Positions 15,961 through 21,407 of a stretch of DNA of 21,407 nt are shown piece after piece. Under the pieces are notes generated by a model. The model ran no database searches, was not told where the DNA came from, and worked only from the letters and a program-made list of their open reading frames with translations. Each line of letters starts with the position of its first letter. Positions within the stretch are counted from its first letter, which is position 1. This DNA is from Bacteroidales bacterium GP4 (lineage in GTDB: Bacteria > Bacteroidota > Bacteroidia > Bacteroidales > Muribaculaceae): assembly GCA_001701065.1 (NCBI GenBank), contig DAAL01000003.1:3464-24870 (forward strand), read 5' to 3'. Position numbers and translations under genes: made by a program.

Positions 15961-16328
15961 CACTTGATCATATCCATCCCTATGGTGAAATACCTTCGTT
16001 CAAGTTCTTCAGGACGGACTGCGGTGTCATTATACATGACAAGGTCAAGGTCAATGGGCACAATGCCGAGCCTGCGGCATTCATCGTTACGTCCTTGAGT
16101 GACTTCCTTTAGGCGAAGGAACTCCTCAACCGATTCCCGGTCCCATGGCGTTTCAGCCTTCACCACAGCATTGGCATATACCACGTCCTTTCCCGAATAA
16201 TCGGGAGTCTCGTAGACCGAAGATGTCTTTACATGGAAAAATTCACGTTTGAACCATCCAAGCACATCCTCAACCTGCGACACACGGTCAGGCACATTGC
16301 TTCCCACGCTTATAACTACCCTGTTCAT
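15960..16328 (-). CDS. folK: Short HPPK-like protein (6-hydroxymethyl-dihydropterin pyrophosphokinase)
   Basis: This 122-residue protein resembles HPPK, which transfers pyrophosphate from ATP to 6-hydroxymethyl-7,8-dihydropterin in folate synthesis. Supporting features are the N-terminal ISVGSNVPDR (6-15), SSVYETPDY (37-44), YANAVV (51-56), and the signature region RRLGIVPIDLDLVMYND, with the metal-binding aspartates at D93 and D95. Two points are unusual. HPPK enzymes are generally about 150-160 residues, and this one stops soon after the DLD motif (RRYFTIGMDMIK), lacking the usual C-terminal HPR...FVL.PL segment. The proline at 91 also replaces the arginine usually found just before xDLD. 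It may be a divergent or partial-function HPPK. Its ATG overlaps the tex stop by 4 nt (16325-16328). Confidence 0.78.
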   Translation of the reverse strand: MNRVVISVGSNVPDRVSQVEDVLGWFKREFFHVKTSSVYETPDYSGKDVVYANAVVKAETPWDRESVEEFLRLKEVTQGRNDECRRLGIVPIDLDLVMYNDTAVRPEELERRYFTIGMDMIK

Positions 16329-18466
16329 TCCCCGTAAAGACCTTTCATGGTCAATGCGATGCGTCCGCGCGCATAGTCCACGTCCAAAACCTTAACTTTA
16401 ACTTGCTGGTTAATCGACACCACTTCAGCCGGCGACGACACAAACCTATCGGTAAGCTGCGATATATGCACCAATCCGTTTTCATGCAGACCTATGTCGA
16501 CAAAACATCCGAATGCCGTGATGTTATTCACCACTCCGTTAAGCAGCATTCCCGGACGAAGGTCATTTATGTTCTTTACCGCATTGTCAAATTCGGTGGT
16601 CTCAGCAGCCGAACGCGGGTCACGCCCCGGCTTCTCAAGCTCATCCATTATATCCTTGAATGTAGGTATTCCCACTGTCTTGTCCATGTAAGGAGTAAGA
16701 TCAAGTTCTGCCATCATTGCCGGATTCTTCAGCAGAATGTCAAGAGTCAGTTTATTATCATCGATTATGCGTTTCAGCAAGTCATATCGCTCAGGATGCA
16801 CACCGGTATTGTCAAGGATGTTGTCGCCTCCGGGTATGCGCAAGAATCCCGCGCACTGCTGAAAAGCTTTCTCGCCCATGCGGGGGACATCCATAAGCTC
16901 TTGACGGCTTCGGAATTCTCCGTTTTCGGCACGGTATTTCACGATATTTGCCGCAAGCGACGGACCTATACCCGACACATAGCTGAGAAGTTCCTTCGAT
17001 GCAGTATTGACATTTATACCCACGGAGTTCACACAACTTTCCACTGTGTAATTAAGCGCATCCTTCAACGCCACTTGGTCCACATCGTGCTGGTACTGCC
17101 CCACCCCTATCGATTTTGGGTCAATTTTGACAAGTTCAGCAAGCGGATCAATCAACCGCCTGCCTATCGACACCGCGCCACGCACCGTGACATCCTCATC
17201 GGGAAACTCCTCGCGCGCGATAGCCGAAGCTGAATATATGGAAGCTCCGCTCTCATTCACTACAAAGATATCCACAGGATGGCTGTAACGCAGCGACGAC
17301 AAAAACGACTCCGTCTCACGGCTTGCAGTCCCGTTGCCCACAGCTATTGCCTCAATTCCGAAATCATCCACGATACGGCACACCTTGAAAGAGGAACCAT
17401 GGTAATCATTCTGGGGCGGATTAGGGTACATGACATCATGGTACATAAGATTACCCTGACTGTCAAGGCAAGCCAGTTTACACCCAGTGCGATAACCCGG
17501 ATCCACGGCAAGCACCCGTTTGGGTCCAAGGGGCGACGCAAGAAGCAACTGACGGAGATTGTCGGCGAACATGGCAATAGCACCCTCGTCAGCCTTGTCC
17601 TTGGCTATCCCCACGACCTCGGTTATTATTGACGGCTTGATAAGCCGGCGATAGGAATCCTTTATGGCTCCTTTTATAAAAGAAGCCACACTGTCCGATG
17701 CCGACGAGCGGATAAACAAGCGGCTTAAACGCTCCACCGCCTCGTTGTCGTCGATAGACACCGAAAGTTTCAGAAAACCTTCCTTCTCGCCTCGGAGCAT
17801 GGCAAGCAACCGGTGGGAAGCACACGACCGCAACGGCACTTCGTATTCGAAATAGTTTTCATAGGTGTTGCCCTCTTGTTCTTTCCCCTTCGCCACCTTT
17901 GACGAAAGCAACGCATTGCGCAGGTAACGTGAGCGCACAATCGAACGAGCCTTTTCATTCTCATTGACCCATTCGGCTATAATGTCGCTTGCGCCTTGCT
18001 TCACATCGTCTATCGAAGGCAGTTCTTTGGTCATATATTTTTTCGCAGCCTTGTCCACATCGGGCATGGACTGCGCCATTATCATCTTAGCAAGCGGTTC
18101 AAGCCCTTGCTCTATCGCTATCTGCGCACGTGTGCGGCGTTTCGGCTTGAAAGGCAGATATATGTCCTCCAGCACAGTGGAGTCGAGCGTGTCAGCTATG
18201 CGTTTTTTAAGTTCCGGAGTCAGTTTACCTTGCTGTTCGATACTTTCCAATATCGAAGCTTTACGTTTATCGAGGGCTTTAAGATTCTCGTATTTAGTAA
18301 AAATGGAGTGTATAGCCACTTCGTCCAGAGAGCCTGTAGCCTCTTTACGGTAACGACTGATAAAAGGTATTGTCGCTCCGTCATCAAGCAATCTTAAAGT
18401 AGCATCGACAGCTTTCTGTGGTATATTAATTTGTTCACTGATTAGTCCGGAATAAGGATGTGCCAT
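16325..18466 (-). CDS. tex: RNA-binding transcription accessory protein Tex
   Basis: This 713-residue cytoplasmic protein has the full Tex layout. An N-terminal helical domain (1 to about 290) contains IPFISRYRKEATGSLDE (33-49). A YqgF/RNase H-like domain starts near RVLAVDPGYRTGCK (317-330). A helix-hairpin-helix domain (about 485-545) has VSGIGPSLAANIVKYR and DVPRMGEKAFQQ. The C-terminal S1 RNA-binding domain (about 642-710) contains GMLLNGVVNNITAFGCFVDIG and ENGLVHISQL. Tex binds nucleic acids and contacts RNA polymerase or the ribosome in several bacteria. The length is somewhat less than the roughly 770 residues of enterobacterial Tex but normal for Bacteroidetes. The gene lies 9 nt after the polytopic metallophosphoesterase gene and overlaps folK by 4 nt, so all three are probably co-transcribed. 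ATG at 18466 gives the usual N-terminus. Confidence 0.95.
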   Translation of the reverse strand: MAHPYSGLISEQINIPQKAVDATLRLLDDGATIPFISRYRKEATGSLDEVAIHSIFTKYENLKALDKRKASILESIEQQGKLTPELKKRIADTLDSTVLEDIYLPFKPKRRTRAQIAIEQGLEPLAKMIMAQSMPDVDKAAKKYMTKELPSIDDVKQGASDIIAEWVNENEKARSIVRSRYLRNALLSSKVAKGKEQEGNTYENYFEYEVPLRSCASHRLLAMLRGEKEGFLKLSVSIDDNEAVERLSRLFIRSSASDSVASFIKGAIKDSYRRLIKPSIITEVVGIAKDKADEGAIAMFADNLRQLLLASPLGPKRVLAVDPGYRTGCKLACLDSQGNLMYHDVMYPNPPQNDYHGSSFKVCRIVDDFGIEAIAVGNGTASRETESFLSSLRYSHPVDIFVVNESGASIYSASAIAREEFPDEDVTVRGAVSIGRRLIDPLAELVKIDPKSIGVGQYQHDVDQVALKDALNYTVESCVNSVGINVNTASKELLSYVSGIGPSLAANIVKYRAENGEFRSRQELMDVPRMGEKAFQQCAGFLRIPGGDNILDNTGVHPERYDLLKRIIDDNKLTLDILLKNPAMMAELDLTPYMDKTVGIPTFKDIMDELEKPGRDPRSAAETTEFDNAVKNINDLRPGMLLNGVVNNITAFGCFVDIGLHENGLVHISQLTDRFVSSPAEVVSINQQVKVKVLDVDYARGRIALTMKGLYGE

Positions 18467-18475
18467 AAATAAAAG

Positions 18476-19666
18476 TTATTGTGAAGATTTAAGAGTAAAT
18501 ACAGTAATTTCAGGTGTTGCGCCTATACGCGAAGGTATAGCCACGGTGCCTAAGCCGATATTCACATAAAGCGAATGGTCCTTTTTCTTATCTTGGTATA
18601 GTCCGCCCCATGTGGGATAACGGTATTTGGCAGGTGACCAGCTGCCCACCTGCATCTGCATGGCATGAGTGTGCCCTGACATGGACAGCGCCACATTTGC
18701 CGAATCATTATCGGCTATTTCGGTAACCCAGTGCGCCGGGTTATGTGTAAGCAAAATTTTAAACGTCGAGTCATTGAGAGCAGGATAGGACTTGCCTAAG
18801 TCGCCGTAAACAGTGAATGGCGGGTCGCCCCAGTTCTCAACGCCTATCACAGCTATCGAGTCACTGTCGGAATAGATGTAGGCAGTCTCGTTCCGGAGAA
18901 GCTTCCATCCCATTTCAGCCTGGCTGCGGTACATCGCCTCCATGTTAGCTGCTTTTTCGTCGGGAGTAGCCCAGTCACAGTAATCGCCGTAATCATGATT
19001 ACCCAATACCGAGTAAACACCGTCAGCCGCCTTAAGCCTTGACAACGGCTCAATGAACGGCTCAAGCTCACCGGTGCGCCTATTTACAAGGTCGCCGGTA
19101 AAAAAGATGGCATCGGCGCCTATTCCATTCATGACATCCACCACTTTCGACACATAAGCCGTGTCATTCCCGTAAGTGCCTACATGAAAATCGGAAAATT
19201 GGACAATCTTATATCCGTCGAATGCTTTAGGCAACTCCGGGAAGGTCAGTTCCACCTCATTTATCTTATAGGAAGTGCGGTTGACGACTGCGCCCCACCA
19301 CATTACCACAAACAGGAGAAACGCCGCCACGGCACCGCCCCAGTCAAGCCATTCCCAACGTCGTTTATGCCAAAGTTTAGGAATCATCCCCACCCATGAG
19401 AACAGGCAGAAGACATATTTCGGCAAATAAATTGAGAAATAAGCGTACAATAGCCACATTATAGTCACAAGGCTCTCATCGCTTCCGCTGCGCCGCGGCA
19501 GACATACCACGACAATAATGTATAGAAGACACAAGAGCGAACTCCATGCATAGACCACGCCTTGCCAACGCTTCTTGGAGACATCGACAATTCTTCGCCA
19601 GATGTAAATGTCGACGAAGACATTTACAACCATCAGGATTATCATTATGACTACAGGTAGACGCAT
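18476..19666 (-). CDS. Polytopic membrane metallophosphoesterase (YkuE/YaeI-like)
   Basis: This 396-residue protein has four N-terminal TM helices (about 3-24, 36-56, 67-90, 109-126). A calcineurin-like phosphoesterase domain (about 150-390) follows. Metal-ligand motifs are D159-x-H161 (FSDFHVG), GDLVN with D192, GNHD (N223-D225), LLTHNP, and GHTHAMQMQ. Four helices with a short N-terminus place the phosphatase domain on the same side as the N-terminus, and the positive residues (RR, KKR, KRRWEW) suggest that side is cytoplasmic or at the membrane interface. Related enzymes act on lipid-linked phosphoesters; a role in lipid or lipid A precursor processing would fit the adjacent acyltransferase gene, which lies 31 nt upstream, but that is inference. 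Tex follows 9 nt downstream. Confidence 0.88.
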   Translation of the reverse strand: MRLPVVIMIILMVVNVFVDIYIWRRIVDVSKKRWQGVVYAWSSLLCLLYIIVVVCLPRRSGSDESLVTIMWLLYAYFSIYLPKYVFCLFSWVGMIPKLWHKRRWEWLDWGGAVAAFLLFVVMWWGAVVNRTSYKINEVELTFPELPKAFDGYKIVQFSDFHVGTYGNDTAYVSKVVDVMNGIGADAIFFTGDLVNRRTGELEPFIEPLSRLKAADGVYSVLGNHDYGDYCDWATPDEKAANMEAMYRSQAEMGWKLLRNETAYIYSDSDSIAVIGVENWGDPPFTVYGDLGKSYPALNDSTFKILLTHNPAHWVTEIADNDSANVALSMSGHTHAMQMQVGSWSPAKYRYPTWGGLYQDKKKDHSLYVNIGLGTVAIPSRIGATPEITVFTLKSSQ

Positions 19667-19697
19667 ACTCCGATATTTTTATTCTGTTTTCAGTGTC

Positions 19698-20888
19698 CTA
19701 ATTGATGTAAGCGTCACTGGGACAGGTATCGTCGACTTTTATATTGTTTCGGAGAGGATTGGCGTACATGGTAAGCATCATCTCCTTCATGTAATCGTAG
19801 TCATCGGCGCTCAACTCAGGTACATCGACTTTCTTAAGCTGATTGTCGATATACTGCTTGAACTTCTCCACTTCCTCGCTTGTGTAACGCGAAGCAAACT
19901 CCCGGGTGTGCAGCAGCAAGTCGTAGGCTATATAGTTGATGGGGTAAATCTGATACCCTGAATGAATCTGGCAGTCGATGAGATGGCATATCTCGCGTGC
20001 CAGCGTATTCTTGTCAAGCGACCCATCAAGATTCTTGATTTCCTCGTTCAAGGGGAACCCTACGGAGAAATGCACACGTCCCTTTGACTGCATAAGACCG
20101 GTTTCCATCGCAAACAGGTCGTCGCGCTGCGACTTTTTAAATTCCGGATCATTCTTGCGCAAAAGGAATTCACGTGCTTTGAGATAGTCATTGGGGTCAT
20201 ACTCGTAGGATATCGACACCGGCATGAGGTTGACCGCCATTATATTTTCTTTAAAATTGCCGTCGCCGGCAAGCGCAAGCATCTTCACAAGGCTTTCCTG
20301 CGCACGGTCACTGGAATCCTTGCTGCGTCCCTCACGTTCCGCTATCCACACTGACTGGTTACGGTTGTTGACCGTGTCATAGATGTATGCCGACAATTCT
20401 TTCGCCGCCTCAAGCGCTTTAAGACGCGGAAGGTCACGCTTCACGATAAAACTCTTGTTAAGGCGCACCAAGTCATTAATCCACTCGTACACGAGAAGAT
20501 TACTTCCTATAGCCACCTCGGTTGTAGGAAGATTGGCACGGAGAAAACACAGATTCAGAAACGATGTGTCAAGCACTATATCACGATGATTGGTGATGAA
20601 CGTGTAGGCGGTCTTGGGATTTAGGCGTTCAGTGCCTGATATTGAAAGTCCGGCAGTGGTTTTGGCTGCAAGCATTTCAAGGAAAGGCTGCATCACCTTC
20701 TGCTGGAAAGTGTCTTTATCATTAACTTTAAGAAGCTCCTGCTTGAAAGCTTCGTAATCAACATCAGGGAAGACCCAGCGCACTGCATGTTCAAAACCCG
20801 GCTCCCCTAAAAGATGCTTCATCTTTTCATGAAAAATGCTGTCAGGATAGGGAGCGATGTCCTCAAAGTTTTTATAATCTTGCGTCAT
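19698..20888 (-). CDS. PlsC-like glycerol-phosphate acyltransferase family protein
   Basis: From the ATG at 20888 this is a 396-residue cytoplasmic or membrane-associated protein of the PlsC/LPLAT superfamily, which acylates lysophosphatidic acid or related lipid acceptors. The first acyltransferase motif is FITNHRDIVLD, with H101 and D107. The third is like the EGRSKDSSDRAQESLVKM segment, comparable to EGTRS motifs, followed by NLMPVSISYE as motif four. A further 13 codons are open to a TTG at 20927, but that start is rarer, and the upstream sequence looks like promoter DNA (20915-20942). The His-Asp spacing is five residues rather than the canonical four (HX4D). It precedes the membrane phosphoesterase by 31 nt. 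The acceptor substrate is unknown. The family is well known in Bacteroidales. Confidence 0.85.
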   Translation of the reverse strand: MTQDYKNFEDIAPYPDSIFHEKMKHLLGEPGFEHAVRWVFPDVDYEAFKQELLKVNDKDTFQQKVMQPFLEMLAAKTTAGLSISGTERLNPKTAYTFITNHRDIVLDTSFLNLCFLRANLPTTEVAIGSNLLVYEWINDLVRLNKSFIVKRDLPRLKALEAAKELSAYIYDTVNNRNQSVWIAEREGRSKDSSDRAQESLVKMLALAGDGNFKENIMAVNLMPVSISYEYDPNDYLKAREFLLRKNDPEFKKSQRDDLFAMETGLMQSKGRVHFSVGFPLNEEIKNLDGSLDKNTLAREICHLIDCQIHSGYQIYPINYIAYDLLLHTREFASRYTSEEVEKFKQYIDNQLKKVDVPELSADDYDYMKEMMLTMYANPLRNNIKVDDTCPSDAYIN

Positions 20889-20914
20889 GGATATGTCACT
20901 TTTATCGGTTGATT

Positions 20915-20942
20915 CAATATATAACAAATTATCTTACTCAAA
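20915..20942 (-). promoter_or_regulatory. Weak promoter candidate before the acyltransferase gene
   Basis: On the - strand TTTG (20942-20939) is followed 17 nt later by TATATTG (20921-20915), close to the Bacteroidetes pattern TTTG-N19-21-TAnnTTTG but one base short in the -7 box and slightly close-spaced. Initiation would fall near 20908 and give a leader of about 20 nt to the ATG at 20888. This supports the ATG over the upstream TTG. It could also be chance in A/T-rich DNA. Confidence 0.25.
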
Positions 20943-20965
20943 TAGTTGGTTAAAATATGTTTCGG

Positions 20966-21407
20966 TTATGAATTAGGTGAATAGTTTCGCCATTTCTCGA
21001 TAAGCGCGGTCATGTCAGGCGGCACAGGAGCCGAGAAAAACATCTCCTCGCCGCTCACGGGATGCACAAACCCCAATGTCCTCGCATGGAGCGCCTGCCG
21101 TGGGCACGCCGCGAAACAATTGGCGATAAACTGCTTGTACTTCGCCGAAGTATTTCCGCGCAATATCTCATCGCCGCCGTAGCGTGCGTCATTGAAGAGA
21201 GGATGCCCTATATGCTTCATGTGAACGCGTATCTGATGGGTTCTCCCCGTTTCAAGCACGCACTTCACCACTGCCACATGCCCTAACGCCTCAAGCGTGG
21301 AATAGTGTGTCACCGCATGTTTGCCGTAATCGCCGTCGGGGAACACAGCCATCTGGAGCCGGTCCTTAAGGCTTCTGCCTATATTCCCTTCGACTGTTCC
21401 GTCGGCA
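20966..21407 (-). CDS. RluD-family pseudouridine synthase, partial (5' end outside window)
   Basis: The reading frame runs in from the right edge, so this is the C-terminal 146 codons of a longer gene; the internal Met at 21352 is not the start. The visible part reads ADGTVEGNIGRSLKDRLQMA, then GKHAVTHYSTLEALG, then ETGRTHQIRVHMKHIGHPLF, then NDARYGGDE. These are the post-catalytic motifs of RluA/RluD-type synthases, which isomerise uridine to pseudouridine in rRNA or tRNA. The catalytic aspartate motif (HRLDxxTSG) lies outside the window. The HQIR/HMKHIGHPLF block is diagnostic of the family. It lies upstream of the acyltransferase gene on the same strand, with 77 nt between them. The target (23S rRNA for RluD, or another site) cannot be assigned from this fragment. 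Confidence 0.9.
   Translation of the reverse strand, partial: ADGTVEGNIGRSLKDRLQMAVFPDGDYGKHAVTHYSTLEALGHVAVVKCVLETGRTHQIRVHMKHIGHPLFNDARYGGDEILRGNTSAKYKQFIANCFAACPRQALHARTLGFVHPVSGEEMFFSAPVPPDMTALIEKWRNYSPNS

Noticed and set aside
16403-17233. 276-codon open frame on the + strand inside tex
   Set aside because: It is antisense to a clear Tex coding region, rich in His/Arg/Tyr with no domain, and is explained by the codon bias of tex.
20889-20927. TTG start for the acyltransferase, adding 13 residues
   Set aside because: The ATG at 20888 is a stronger start, the extra residues show no family similarity, and promoter-like sequence overlaps them.
20966-21352. A complete 128-residue protein starting at the internal Met
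   Set aside because: The frame is open through the window edge and the upstream residues (GTVEGNIGRSLKDRLQ) match the RluD family, so it is a truncated larger gene.

Overview
The window looks like chromosomal DNA from a Bacteroidales gut bacterium, possibly a Muribaculaceae-type genome (inference). Three things suggest this. Several secreted proteins belong to families I know mainly from Bacteroidetes. Start codons are preceded by A/T-rich leaders rather than Shine-Dalgarno sites. One promoter-like element matches the Bacteroidetes -7 box TAnnTTTG. I see no tRNA, rRNA, CRISPR array, insertion sequence or integrase.

Region 1 (61-4132, + strand): an OPT-family oligopeptide transporter abuts a GTG-started MATE exporter. 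A membrane-anchored SIMPL-domain protein follows, and an intrinsic terminator closes the region.

Region 2 (about 4200-14170, + strand) is the most interesting part. Eight co-directional genes are packed with gaps of -4 to 59 nt between the terminator at 4106-4132 and a long hairpin at 14122-14169. In order they encode: a three-helix membrane protein; a 1102-residue tubulin/FtsZ-superfamily protein with two C-terminal GYF_2-like domains; a zinc-ribbon/polyproline/TM/Ig-like/MORN-like protein; an unrecognised secreted protein; a secreted protein with an LPP20-like N-terminal region; a secreted NTF2-like protein; a secreted SUMF1-fold protein without the catalytic cysteines; and a secreted calcineurin-like phosphoesterase. 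The order suggests a trans-envelope apparatus: a cytoplasmic tubulin-like GTPase at the inner membrane, possibly held by GYF-polyproline contacts to the single-pass protein, with four or five periplasmic or outer partners. I know of no characterised system with this composition. The tubulin gene is also visibly more A/T-rich than the flanking housekeeping genes.

Region 3 (14205-21407, - strand) reads right to left. It holds an RluD-type pseudouridine synthase (5' end outside the window), a PlsC-like acyltransferase, a polytopic metallophosphoesterase, the RNA-binding protein Tex, a short HPPK (FolK)-like protein overlapping tex by 4 nt, KDG kinase (KdgK) and KDPG aldolase (Eda). The last two carry 2-keto-3-deoxygluconate, a uronate/pectin breakdown product, to pyruvate and glyceraldehyde-3-phosphate. 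A 10-bp perfect palindrome upstream of kdgK may be an operator. The - strand unit converges on region 2 and shares the hairpin at 14122-14169. No gene-free stretch exceeds 300 bases; the longest is 4078-4252.
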